Source: Patagioenas fasciata
Lineage: Eukaryota > Chordata > Aves > Columbiformes > Columbidae
DNA length: 64,000 nucleotides
Reading direction: 5' to 3'
Assembly: GCF_037038585.1 (NCBI RefSeq)
Contig: NC_092526.1
Span: 35,291,501-35,355,500 of the forward strand
A program made the translations under genes and the position numbers. This document shows positions 22,466 through 35,053 of the stretch, piece by piece. The notes under the pieces were generated by a model. That model ran no database searches and had not been told where the DNA came from. It was given only the letters and a program-made list of their open reading frames with translations. The stretch's first letter is position 1. Each line of letters starts with the position of its first letter.

Positions 22466-25237
22466 GCTGCTGTTGGCAGGAAAATAAACAAACGAACTGT
22501 TCCTTCTTCTTCCGAGTCACATATGAAAGCAAAATATCGCACCGCATTTATAACCTCGTGGTCTTTATAACTTTGTGGTCTTTAATCCCTGCCTCCACAA
22601 AATGTTTACTGAGAGAGGTTGGAGTCCAAAGATCACGTTTTAAACTGTGATAAAAGCATTTATAACAGTGCTATCAAGGGAGCTAAAGCAAGAAGTACTT
22701 CCGTGCATTTGTGTTATCTTAAATGAAACAACGAGCAGGGCCTTCAATTTGCAGAGGTAGGAGTTGTTTTTAAAGTGATTTTTCTGGATCAGGGATCCTT
22801 TTGAAGGCAATGGTACTACAGAATATGTGGTCTTTTCTCAAGAAGGACCATAAGAGAACATAGGTGAGAGGCTACAGGCCGAATGTTTTTAAATGTTCTT
22901 AATATTAACTGCTTTTCAAAAGAAGTTAATAAGATTTGGCTGTGGTATAAGCCAAAAGAAGTCCTCACTTGTGTCCTGTGCTTACCAGAAGAGGAAGGCA
23001 GCAATTCTGAGCTGCTTCCGCGTGTGCTGTGATAAGATTTGTAAGGAAAAAGAAAACCAACCATGTTGGAAATCCTGTTCTCTGTAACACTCGACTACAG
23101 CCTACAGCTATTCAATGGGAAGTAACAATGACGACAGAGCCCAACTTCTCTGGCTATCAATAAATAGTAGAATATGGGCTACAAATGGCAGTTTGAAAGA
23201 TTCAGACTGAACGTTTGGAAAAAGCTTTTAAGCTCTGAGCTTTTGAAGGTTTGCCTGTATAAGAGCATGGCTGACGTGATCTGATGTGGAAGATAGTCCC
23301 ACTCCAAGGACTTGTTTAGATAGCCAAATCAGGTTGATTTGCATGGGATTTCAGTGAATTATTAAATTATTCTTGAAAAACTGAGTTGACACTACAGCAA
23401 ATGATGCAATGGATAGTCAGGGGGTAGATGGGTGAATTAAATAGGCCCTGGTAAACAAAGCAGTGGGAGCACATGCGAAGGCACACGAAAACTTTAAAGA
23501 TAAACCTAGAAGAGCAGATATCTGCAGTTTGTGCTTAAAGAAGTGCCTGGCCAAGCAGATTTTATCTGCCAGTGAGGAATATTTCATGGAAAGGGAAAAG
23601 CTGGATGCCAAAAGCTGGCAAATTTACAAATCCAGACAAGATAAAGGAAGGGTACAGTCCTATAAAGGTTCTCCATATGGCACGTTTAAAAAAAAAGAGT
23701 GGTTCTCATAAGCCAGCAAGAAGGACTATAACATCTAAGAACTCTACATTTGAGAGGAAGGAGTTTCGGGCACCAATACAGTCCCTTTCTGCAGCCTGTT
23801 TAAGCAGAACTTTCTGTCTAGCTGACCATGAGGTGATATTAAAAGATGAAAAACTACAGGAGGTGGACAGAAGGTATTGTCGTGTACCAGAGGGTTAGCT
23901 GCAGTACCTGTGAGTGCATTTCACATTTCATCAATAAAGAGGAACAGATCTCACACGACAAGGCGATGCGGCATTACATATGCCCTAAGGTGGTAGTAAC
24001 ATACTCAGGTAGGTACCACAGAGTTGCACACATGCTATTACCCTATGCTAATGTATAAAGGGCACTCGATTCTCATATTTGATGTAATGTCACTTCCAAG
24101 TAGTTTTTAAGTTCTGCTAACATTTCAGCCAAATGTGTATTATCTGTGTAACACTAATATAGAGGATGGTTCAAAAGGATACATCAGATTTCAAAGCAGC
24201 AGTATATTTCAGGATGGCAACATGTTACAATTACACAAAAATTAACTAATGGTTTAATAAGTTATCAAGTTTTAGTAACTTTTTAATAAATTATCTATGT
24301 TTCTGGCACCTGGTGTATGGAAACTTTCTGCCCTGCCCTTTCAAGTGGTAAAAGTTTCATCCAAAACAAAACAACACAAAATCCCCCCAACACACATCTC
24401 AAGGCTAATGGCACAATCATAAGAGTTCAAAAGTTGCATAACTGGATTTAGAGTAGCACGCAAACACCATTTCACTTCTGTATGAGTCCAGAGACTGAAG
24501 TCCACTAACTGAACAGCAAGTTCAGACGATTCCAAAGGCAAGGGTGAAAAGAGATATCTATCAGGAGAAAGTAAAGCTGAAGAACAGGGTTGAGTGCTGA
24601 GGCTGTACACTGTGATTACCTCTTTTGTAAGTCTGCAAATCCTGACAGGCAGAATGTACCTCTTATTAACCACCCAAATCCCTTTTACATTCATAGGTTC
24701 TGCCTACAAAAAATCTGGTGATGTTGAGTGGCTTTTGTGGGTTTTTTTGAGCATGGTTTGAAAAAGTGCTGCCTTTTGTTTGCTTTAAGCTTGCTGCCAA
24801 CTCCTTCGGTGTTAGTCACAGGCTAAGTACGGGAGAAACTCTGTATCAGTTCCCCTTTCACCACCATTAAGCTTTTCCAGATTTTATAGACCTCTGTCAC
24901 GGACCCTGTGCCATAGTTCGTTCAATAGGCTTAGCTATACGGTTTGTTGCGTCGCTGCTTTTCTAGACTGAGTGGCAATTTGGAATCCTCTTAATGCTTC
25001 AGTTTTGCTGCATGAGATGCAGCTTTTTCTGAAAAATTAGCCCTATTTCATTGTTTTGCAAAGGCAAGGTCTGAAAAACTTATTTAACAGGAATAGTTAT
25101 TTCTAAATATAGAAGCTGTGCTGTTACTCTATAAACCACCAAATATATTTGAATACACACTCAAAAAATCTGAAATTACATCCAATATTCATTTTATAAG
25201 AATAAAGTAAGGTAACATACTACAGGTGAGACTGCAG

Positions 25238-25748
25238 CCAGCTGACTGGGAGAGGTGACCCTTCTCTGTTCAGCACCTGGGAGACATGTGAAGAAGTCTG
25301 GTGCTCTCCAGTACAAGACAGACATTGATATGCTGGAGCAGGTCCAGCAAAAGCCAAGGGGATGGTTAGAGGCTGGGGACCACTGAGAAAGATGAGCTCG
25401 CTTAGGATTCAGAAGAGCAGGCTGACAGGAGATCTTACTGCTGGAACAACCTGAACTGGATATGCTTTGACTAGGAGGCTGGCTGAGAGTCCTGAAAATG
25501 ACCTTCCAAATGAAAGTATTTAAGGGGTCTATGATAACTCAAAACACAGAGAATCCTTCTTTTAAGAAAGAAAAAAGACAGGGATGTAGAGGAAATCAGC
25601 AACAACAAGTTGGCCCACAGGATGTGTTGAAGGTCTGCCTTGCAGCACATCAACAGCCCTGGGTGATGAGGCACTGAGCAACCTGCTCTAATGTCCAGGC
25701 TGGCTTTGAGCAGAGGTGCAAGGCCAACGAGGAGTTTCCCAGAGCTAA
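25238..25748 (+). mobile_element. CR1 LINE 3' fragment (unit C copy)
   Basis: Same element as at 7,690, duplicated with its surroundings; only scattered substitutions differ. Confidence 0.6.
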
Positions 25749-25965
25749 TTCCAGACACAGCTCTTTATCTGGCTTTATACTGTGACATTAGGATGTCTTT
25801 ACTGAAACAAGCACTGGTATCTCTTTGCAAAGCAATAGTAGTTTGAAATCCTTCTACTGTCAATTACCAACAGAAAGAGACCTTTCTAATTAAACCTACA
25901 TTACGAATTTTCAAGAGTATGTAAGAGCCTGCAAGAAGGATAAGAAAAAAGAGAGTATGACCCAC

Positions 25966-26826
25966 CTGTGTTAGCTTCTTGTGAGCACAGTTTACTCCAC
26001 TAACCAGGACCATGTTGGGCATCAACGGTCTTGGATACTGAAAAACAAAGTCTAACCTCAAGAGCCAAATGGAAGCCTGGCGTAAGAGATCCATCACAGT
26101 CACGTCCCGCTGCAGGAATTCAGAAGCCAGTGTTGCGTACGGTTGAAAAGCAAAATCACAGAGAAAATAATTTGGGATGTCATATATTAGGTTCTTCACC
26201 CGCTGGAGAAAGTTCATGTGATCTGTAAGATCTGTGAATGTCCTGGGGACGTAGGAAGGGGGATTGGGACACTGAGTGGCTTGTAACTCTAAATCACATG
26301 GCATGCGTTGCAAAAAAAACACAGAAGGGAGTGAAAGATGCTCAGCTAGTATTGGCCCACAGAGTAGGAAAGGATCTGTAAAGACAGCATCAAACTTACT
26401 TTCCTTAAGATATGTGACAAGCTCTTTGTTGTACAGTAAGTGTGAACAGATAGACAGGAACAAGGCAGAGGTATTTTTCATTAGTTCATGTGTTTTAAAA
26501 AATCTTTCCAGAAAAGATCCTTCTTCAAATGCATTCTGGCCAGTTCTCCAGAAAGTGCGATCCAGCTCTTCCTGCGTGAAAGGCACTGGGTACGTTTTCA
26601 TAACAAAATTCTTTGTTGGCTTTATGTGGAGAGTGACTTCAGGTGAAACGACAACTATTTCATGTCCCTTTTGCTTCAGACCGTCCAACACTTCCCGCAT
26701 GCTGAGCCAATGACTCCCATCCACCGGCACCACCAGCAGCTTCCCACCAGCAGCCAAGCTGAGCATGGACAGGAGCAGAACCAGCGTCGCCGTGACTCGT
26801 GGATGAGCACTAAGCACCGGGACCAT
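25966..26826 (-). CDS. UGT1A: UGT1 alternative first exon, type c' (unit C)
   Basis: 287 codons from the ATG at 26,824-26,826 to the CACAG|GTGGGT donor. The encoded protein is identical to that of the type c exon at 8,418-9,278. The proximal promoter with TATA-like GCTTAAAAG (26,902-26,910) is also shared, but about 150 bp upstream of the ATG the two sequences become unrelated (see the replaced segment at 26,975-27,925). It would splice to set C exon 2 at 15,647, skipping b' and a'. Confidence 0.93.
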
Positions 26827-26901
26827 TTCCACAGAAACCTGGCGAGTGCTGCCCAGAAAGAAAACCACTGGTGACACTGAAGCAAGAGCACCAGCTCTGC
26901 A

Positions 26902-26910
26902 CTTTTAAGC
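26902..26910 (-). promoter_or_regulatory. TATA-like element of type c'
   Basis: Same GCTTAAAAG at the same distance from the c' ATG (26,826). Sequence further upstream than about 26,974 is not shared with type c. Confidence 0.5.
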
Positions 26911-26974
26911 AATCTCTGCTTCTGTCTATCTTTTGATCCTTGGAGGTATTTGCTGTGTGGTAAATGGATAATCA

Positions 26975-27925
26975 TTTAATTGATAAAGGGCCGCGTAATA
27001 AACATTTAATTCCAGCCAAGCCCACAGGCTGGTGTTGCGTGATGGACGCATGAACTAAAGCCTATCAATTTTTATTAGAGTAACAGTAAAGAGTGTCCTA
27101 GGAAGGAGGTAGGGTTGATTCTGGGTGGGACCGCACTTCTTCCCTCTGGATGAACCTTTTGCAAGTGCAGGAGATATGTCTTGTGTTGCCCAGATAAAAT
27201 ATTCCCGGCTCTGTGCTTTTAAGCAAGCTGTGCTGTGGTTCTCTGAGTGGTCTTTAGATTTATTTGCTGTGTGGTAAATGTATAATTATGCGTATGGCAA
27301 AGGTGGAATAAGGGGTGTTAAGGTACAGCAGACAACAATCAGAGTGGCAGCTAAACTGGGAAACACCCACTTCTTTGTAGTGGAGGAACACTAGGATTTA
27401 AGAAAATGTGGGATCCTTAAATAAATGGTCTGCTCAAAAATGCACAATAGTTCCACAATTAACAGATCATTAATTTTCCAAACAAGGATTTTCAGTATAA
27501 GGAAAATCTTCCTCTCCTACCAGTCCAAATAATTTTTTATTTGTTAAAGGCTGGAAAAATATTAATGCTTCACATAGGAAATGGTCTGGTTTCTTTACCG
27601 GTTTTATATCTTGACACTGTAATGTAAATGGAAAATTGGCTACCGAAGTTCATTTCCCTGAAAGGCCTCTTTTTAGAAGGATGAAGTAGGAGTTGGAGGG
27701 AGGAAGGATAAAGGCATATTGTTTTGCCAGATACATTTAAAACTGGATTAGCAACTTTGAAATTCCATTCTGGATCAGCCTAGGAAGAGCATGCCCTAGG
27801 GCCACGAAAGCAAACAACACTAATGCATAGACAGGATTTGCGGACAATCAGACATAATTATAATAATTATTGCACATAATTAATTTTGACCATAGTGTAA
27901 TTTACGATAGAGGTTGATGGTATGC
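26975..27925. other. Replaced segment upstream of type c' with an orphan promoter
   Basis: About 0.94 kb with no match to the 0.5 kb at the same place in unit D (9,427-9,933). It contains at 27,209-27,290 a second, diverged copy of the type c proximal promoter (CTCTGTGCTTTTAAGCAAGC and TTTGCTGTGTGGTAAATG). No first exon lies downstream of it. Confidence 0.7.
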
Positions 27926-28594
27926 ACTCAGCATCCAAGTCGGAGTACACAGGGTGAGGCAGCACCAGGACCCATCTGTGGGTGTCTGGCCCTGGAAGCC
28001 CCGCACAGAGAAGGAGAAGGAGTAGGTGCTCCTTTGCAGGTTGCAGCTGTTTCTTGCTCTGCCCTTGAATAATGAGCATATTTAACTTCTCAGGGTGTCT
28101 TGCAAGGGACAGAGTCTCCTTCTGAGCACTGTGTCCCTGTGGGCCTGGGGTCTTCTTGGACCTATCTGCCCAGAGCTCCCATGGCAGTGGAAAAACCTCA
28201 CTGCTGCCCTTGGGAACTGCTGGTAGCTGCAGAAAAATGTCAGCAATTCCTGTCATTTCCCACAGTCTGGCTGGTGGGAAGCAGACAGAGATGCTGAGTG
28301 CATCCTCCCAGCAGAACCAGGGCTGCTCTGTCACCCAGGAGATCCACATCCTGAAGCCAAAGAGGCTCTCACCTGTGTTTTGCAGTGTGGGGGGTCTTCA
28401 GGTCACCAGAAAAGCCAGGGGCAGCACTGGCTTGTGTGTCCTTGTTTATTTTTTTTTTTTTCCCCAGCCTTTCTTTTGCAAATCTGGATGTTAAAATCTA
28501 GGCAAAAATAAACACAGAAAAACTCTCTGGGTGTGAGCAGAACAGACCAACTCTCCTCTCCTTTCCTACTTCAAAGGGGTGCTGTGTGAGTGCT

Positions 28595-28910
28595 CAGCAA
28601 CACTGAGAGGCTCCTGGAGGCGGGAGGTGATGGATGAGGTGCAGGTGGTGTGGGTGCCCATGAGAATTGGGCACTGCAAGGGGCAGGCTGCGGAGCAGAG
28701 TGACCATCCTCTAACTAAAGTACATGCTTTTTCAAGCAGCAATAGAAAATAACAGCAGCAGGTACTTAGCAGGACACCTGTGCTGCCTTAATGTACCTGG
28801 ATACCTCCCTATGTTTTGAGCCCCAAATATTAACCTACGTTTAAGGTCTTTTCTGATTTTTTCTATATGTAGCAGTGTGGGGATTGTGGCAACCTCAGGA
28901 TGTGACCTCT
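28595..28910. repeat. Relic of an exon-5 downstream flank next to type c' (unit C)
   Basis: Copy of the relic at 10,600 in the other segmental duplicate. Confidence 0.7.
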
Positions 28911-29849
28911 GAGCATGGACCAAGTCATGAGCCAGTGAGACAGTAACGCTGAGCAGTGGCTTTTGTGCACCAAGGTGGCTTTCACACTGTGGGGCATCGA
29001 ATCTTTCCCTTCTCCAGCTCTCTCTCCATGACTAAACAATATCAAGACAGAAGACGTAAGCACCATTAGTGTTAGTATTGTGGATTTATTTATAGGGCTG
29101 GGGTTTGGGTCTTTACCTGAGCATCACTTACAAAGAGTAAATCAGTTGGGTTTGATAAACAGTGCTTACAAAGGTCTCAGCACCTAACAGGTAAGCTCCA
29201 GATACAGCACTCTGCCTGATGGGGAGCTTGGGTCAAATACCAGTGGCTTCAGAGCCACTTCCCTACCAAAACTTTAATCGACTTCAGGATATTGTAAACA
29301 CACACAAAAATCATTTAAGATGTGCATCTAGCTTGGCTTACGTGACGTATACAGTAAGCGTATAACATTTGCCTCTTCTATGACAACAGCTACACAAAGA
29401 TTTCAAAGTGCTTGATAAACCTGACAGTCTTACACTAGAGCAAATTTTTCTCCTAAAGCCCTTGAAGCAAAGTCTTATGAAATTGCTGTATACCCTCCAT
29501 ATCTCCATTGCAACCACAGGAGATTCAAACAGCACCAGCAAGCACTAGTGACCAGGAGGGTTGTGAACAAGCTGTGCAGACAGGGATCAAGAGGGTGCAG
29601 CAGTTTGTGCAGGAGGGTGGGTGAGGAGGGCCGTGCACCCTCCTCATAGTCCCACAGCCCAGGGGCCCATGAGCAAGGTCTGCAAGGAGAAACCGGACCA
29701 GCGGCACACAGTGAATACCGCAGTGGGTGACTGTCAGTTAAGGGGTGCTGAGGCACCCATCTGTTGACCTGACAGGGAGTCAGGACAGGTGTGCTGCCTT
29801 CTGGGAGCTAAGGACTGACAAACATTCCTTAGCTGTCTCCTGAGATGAG

Positions 29850-30560
29850 AAGGAGAAGACCAGCCACCTCAAATGTATGTATACCAATGCGCACAGCCTG
29901 GGGAGCAAACATGAGGAACTGGAGCTCCACAGCTAGTCTGAAAGTTATGATATCATAGGAATAACTGGAAGATGGTGGGACAACTTACACAACTGGAGGA
30001 CTGCGATGGGTGGCTATAGGCTGTTTTGTAAAGACAGGCAGGGAAGAAGAAGAGGAGGAGGAGGAGTGCTTTATGTTAAGGAGAACCTTGAATGTATTGA
30101 AGTCAACTATGGTGATTGTGGAAGCCTTATCAAATGCATCTGGGTCAAGATCACTTCGTATGACAGAGTAACCTGTTTGGTTGATGGGTGGAGAGCAGTG
30201 GACATTGTCTGCCTGGATTTCTCTGATGCTTTAGGTGCTGTTTCCTACAGCCACCTCCTAGAGACACTGATGTGTTACAGTCTACACAAGTGGTCTCTGC
30301 GGTGGGTGGGGAACTGGAGGACAGGCTGCACCCAGAGGGTGGTGGTAAATAGGTCGTCCTTTTCAAACTGGCAACCTGTCATGAGTGAGGGCCCAATGCT
30401 GTTTAATATCTTCATGAATGATCTGGAGGTTGGGATCAAGCATAGCCTGATGAAACATGCTGATTATACCAAACCGAGTGGGGAAGTGGACTCTTTGGAA
30501 GGGAGAACCACCCTGCAGGGTGGAAAGGTTGGACCAGATGAGGAGCCTTGGTCTTTGGTC
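29850..30560 (+). mobile_element. CR1 LINE, endonuclease and RT remnants
   Basis: Translates with frame breaks as CR1 ORF2: a GYRLFCKDRQGRR block and VLYVKENLECIEVN (endonuclease), then, after an internal deletion, VDIVCLDFSDALGAVSYSHL, LRWVGNWRTG, VVVNRSSFSNWQPV and LFNIFMNDL (reverse transcriptase). It ends abruptly near 30,560 without the CR1 3' terminus. Confidence 0.8.
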
Positions 30561-30599
30561 ACTGTCCTGAAAACCCTTTTTATATATTGTGAGCAAGAC

Positions 30600-33500
30600 A
30601 AAATTTAGGAGGAGCTATAATATTTTCTACTAATCACACTGATAATACACATAGAAAACCCCAACTTTGATGAGAAGTGGGGTCATCTCTTGGTTAAATT
30701 AGCCAGAAAAATGGTAGTCAGTGCTGTGGGTTTGAATCCACTCACAGGAAGGCACAAGCTGTCCCTGATCTCTGGGCTGTTATAAAAAAAAATAGGTGGT
30801 AATACCCTGGTTAGTGTTTTCATGTAAAGCTCTATTAGGGTGGTTTGACACCTTCTTTGCCAGCATTCACTGCCATCCCCTGGTAAAACGAAGAGAACTG
30901 AGACCCTCAAGGCTTTGCTGGAGGAATGTTTTGTCTTTATGCAAGAAAAAGCAATGCCAGAGCAGTCTTTTGGGTAGTGCTAAGGAAAATATCCTTGCAA
31001 AGGGCACCTGTACCCCTTTCAGGTTTGAAGGGTGTGGTGCTCGTTATCAATTCCTGTTGTATGTGCAGGTGAGCAGCATGGAGTAGTTGGAGGAACAGAG
31101 GGCTCAAGGAGTGAGAACTCTTTGTGTTGTGCCTGCTTCTGGCATCTAGGAGGTAAAGCTTCCCTGTTGGATACTGAATGATAAATATTTTATGTTAAAC
31201 ACAGCTGAGGCTTGGGTGACTCAGGACTGCAATTTATTTTCCTCCCAGGAGTATCTCTGACCACAGGGCTTGTGTGGGTTACTTCAGGCTGTCTCTTTGA
31301 GCTGGTAAGGAGCATTGCTGTGCTGCAGCTTATCTCTGACTGGGACTGGTGGTGACCTGTGGATTTCTTCTCACCTGAGCAGCAAACAGTGAGTGGCACT
31401 AAGGGAAGAGGATATAGCAGATGGATACCTCAGCAGCTACTTGCTGTATGAGCAACACTAAAACTAAACCAAATGTTTTTGGGACAGCATAGAAATGTTG
31501 GTTTCAGTGCTAGATTTGTTTTCCTGTTGGTAGGTGAGATTGCTCGCCTCCTTGTGCTCTGGGTCTTGCAAACAGGATCAGGTTGCTAAAATGCACAAGC
31601 GGTGATCTAATTTAATTTCCCAGGATTTTGGATGATGGATGAGGCTTATATATGGATGAATCCTTGTGCAACTGAACCTACTCTTCTTATTTTTAATTTT
31701 TTATTTTTAATGTTAAACTGCATCAGGCTAAGGGATTCCAGAACATGCAGAGTGGTAGCTGCTGATGCGAACCTGTCTGCTTTCCCCCATTATATTTTGC
31801 ATAGCTATGCAGAGACACTGGCATCTGCCAGCACAGGATAAGATAGAATGTCGTTTGGCTAGCATGACTTTGGAAGTAAAACAACCCACAGAAGTGGTGA
31901 GATGTTGACTGCCAGGAACAGAGGGCTCAAAGAGTGAGAACTGTACACTGAAGAACTATGTTTTCCAGCTTCTTTCAATATCTCTTCAAAATATGAGAGG
32001 CACAGGGATGTGGACAAAAGCAGACTGAGGAGGACAGTGAGATGACATGTTTGGTTAAAGCAGCTGTTTCAGATTTATATGTACTGCACACTAAAGATGT
32101 ACCATGCACAACGGTTAAACTTTCTTTTTCAAAAGTAGTGCTGATTATATTGCCTGACATTGTGTATTTTGCTTTTGCAATATAAAGCAGAAGAACATTA
32201 TTGTCAGCTTTAAAAGTGCTCAACATCCTTTACAAAAACAATAAACAGTGAAAGCTGGCTGCTCTGAACTGTCACTAGGTTCATCAACACCTTGAATATT
32301 GCATGAAAAAAGCAACCCTAGTATTTGGTTCATGAACAGTGTGATGACTACTGCTCCAGTGCTGAAAACGAAGAGTTCCCCCATAGCCGTACTAGTCTGG
32401 TTAGCAAAGTAACAGTACCCGCGGACACAACAGGGTCCCTTCTGAGGTCTCACAAAGTGGCTTTTGTGTTGAACAGGCTTTTGAAAAGTGTTGCTCTGTG
32501 TACCAGGCATGTGTGTGTGCTTTGGTACTCCTTACTGTATTCTTTGGTTTCTTGTCAAAGTCCTTGTATTCCACTTTAATTGCATATTTCAGAGGACCAG
32601 TTAGAAATGCCTCCTTATCAGAGCTTCCCAGGTGCTGTTGGCTCTGGCAGGAGGGTTTCAGAACAGGACCTGTTTGCTTAATCCTTGTGCTGGAGGGACA
32701 AACCACAGGGTCTTTATTCAGCTCTACTTCTCCATTGCTTAACTACCTACTTTAAACAGTGCTTAACTTAAAATTTAATGTTTTAAGTTAACCAGTTGTT
32801 TGAATAAGTAACATGAACACAAGAAGCATTTTGAAAGGCTGCTATTGCTTACGTTTCTGAACTTTGCTTTGATCAAACTTTGTTCTTAGATGCTGCACAA
32901 AATAGCAACTTCACAGTAACTTTGGTAGAAAGTGTCTCAGGGCTCACAGTCTGAGTTCATTTGCAATGTTCTCTTAATGAGGGACCACTTGCTGTGCCAG
33001 CCTTCAGGTCCTTCTGGAGTCATTAGAGGCTGATGCTGGCACGAGACCTCTGCTCAGCCAAGATACTGGCTCTGATTTCCTGCAAGCCTTGTATTAGACT
33101 TCCAGACACATTGGGACTTGTCAAGTGGATTTATGTGTCTGTTAATGAATATGTACTTGCTGCTGAGACAGATGCCTGTGCAAAGTGGGAGATGAGGAAG
33201 CCCAGCCTGAGGCAGCCAGTGCAGTTATCTTGGTCAACAAGTGCAGTTTGAGTTCCCTCAGGCCCAGTCCTGTAGTCGCATGTTCTCCCACTTCATTTAC
33301 ACAAGAGCACTGCAGGGTGGAGCGCATTCTTGTACCTCAAGAGGGTCAGGGAACGTGGGATTTAATTCCCAGCTCACTGCTGGGTAAGACACACTTGCCC
33401 CGTTCTGCAGAGGCAGGAGCTCCACAGCACCCTGGTGCAGGTTCTCCACAGAACCGAGTGAGATATGGCAGGGAGGAGTCCTCTTCTGGAATGAGGCCAC

Positions 33501-35000
33501 AGCACCTGGTTTGTCTGCCTGTGGAAAACTGTGGACAGTGTTGAAAGGTCTGTGGCTCAAGCTTCTCGTCTGAGAAAATAAAATGCGTCTTCAATTTCTT
33601 ATTCTCTCTCCCTTTTCTGGTCATCCTTTTTGTTTTCTTGTTGAATAATGGGCTACTGTGTTTCAGAGAACTATCTGTTCTAATAATACAATTGTATTTC
33701 TGAAAAGTCATGACCAGCCCAGGGTTTACTACTGTGTACAGATAAGCAGATTGGGTATTTTTTTCCCCATGCATGACTCAGTTCACATTTGTTTACACTC
33801 TGCTGCATCATTGCCTTGCTACTGGGCACTGTTCGAAGTGAAGTAGGAGAAATTCTTCTGCTCTCTGCAGAACATGTTGCTGTAAAAGGTGGACTGAAGA
33901 TACACAAGTACTTTCAAGGTTTGGAACATGTGGTTTCCACCAAATGACAAATGTCAGTGCGAAGAAGGGAGATTCCAGGTATAAAATGAGGGCGGGATGG
34001 CACTACCCTTGTAGTAAGCAACAAACTGCAGCTCTGAGACCTTCAGATATAGAAGTAACGACTTCAGTCATGCAACCAGCAAGAATTTACATCTTAAATC
34101 TCAAACTATGAAGTAACAGTTTCTTGAGCCTAATGCAAGACAATGCCATATTCATAACATTAATCTAGGATTTGAATTTACAATGTTATTCTTTATCAAG
34201 TTCAGTGGACTCTGCAGAAGCCTGTCAAAGAGTATGAAAGAAGGAAAAAACATCATCTCAAAACCGCTGTCCTGCAATTGTACAGTGAAATTGTGTGACC
34301 ACAATTTAGAAGCAAGGCAGTGATTTCCTGTCATAGGAAAGAGATTTGTGTCCTGCTTTGTGCCTGGAAAGAAGTGTCCAGTGCTGTTGATTCTTTAGAC
34401 ACCATATAGAAACTATCAAAATAGATTTAAATTTCTAGATTAGGTTTGAAAACCCTGCAGAACAATTCTGGTAAAAGCAAATGTCAAGAAACAGGTAGGA
34501 AAACTTAGCTGAGTTTTGCATACAAGTGTGTTTTACCAAATACACTCATTCAGATAAATGTCGTGTTGAAATGGGAAGAATTAATGTTTCACCATGATCT
34601 GCAAACAGAAATAACATAGTTTGGAAGCCAAAAGTCATCAAAACACAGACAAGGCAAATTAACTGACTTCACTGAGCACAGAGTTAAAAACAAAAGATGA
34701 TTCTCAGAGCATGGTCTTTGGGTTTTTGGTCAGGTCAAAGAAAGATGTCAGACTCCAGGAAAACAAAATAAAAATGCATTTAGTTGGTGAATATACATTC
34801 ACAGAGGACGGTAATTTGTAGCTGGCCAATGAAGTCCATTTCTTGTTGGACTTGCCCAAAAATCCTCATTAATTCAAATAAGTCACCTACCGCCATGATG
34901 ATAATTTGATTTCAGCCTGTACAAAACAACTGCAAAAATCTGGCTGCATTAAATCATTACCAGAAAGATAAAACTTAATTAGCACTAAATTTCCAGACAA
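30600..35000. other. Spacer between type c' and type d; no gene recognised
   Basis: No supported gene. Holds sequence shared with 46,640-46,760 and 47,430-50,990. A minus-strand frame at 32,220-32,510 with one hydrophobic stretch is noted under findings. Confidence 0.5.
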
Positions 35001-35053
35001 GATGTAATCACATTTCATTGCAAAATGTGTAATTTGGAGGAAAAAGAACATAC

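Larger units (their letters stand above)
18053..29978. repeat. Segmental duplication, unit C copy (types a', b', c')
   Basis: Partner of 1-11,975. The left border lies just past the ERV-like insertion, where the sequence returns to that shared with units A and B. The right border is the CR1 at 29,978, where the two copies part. Confidence 0.95.

Noticed and set aside
33185-33560. Overlapping frames on both strands with Cys-Cys-Gly motifs
   Set aside because: Frames differ between the two duplicates and no exon signals support them.
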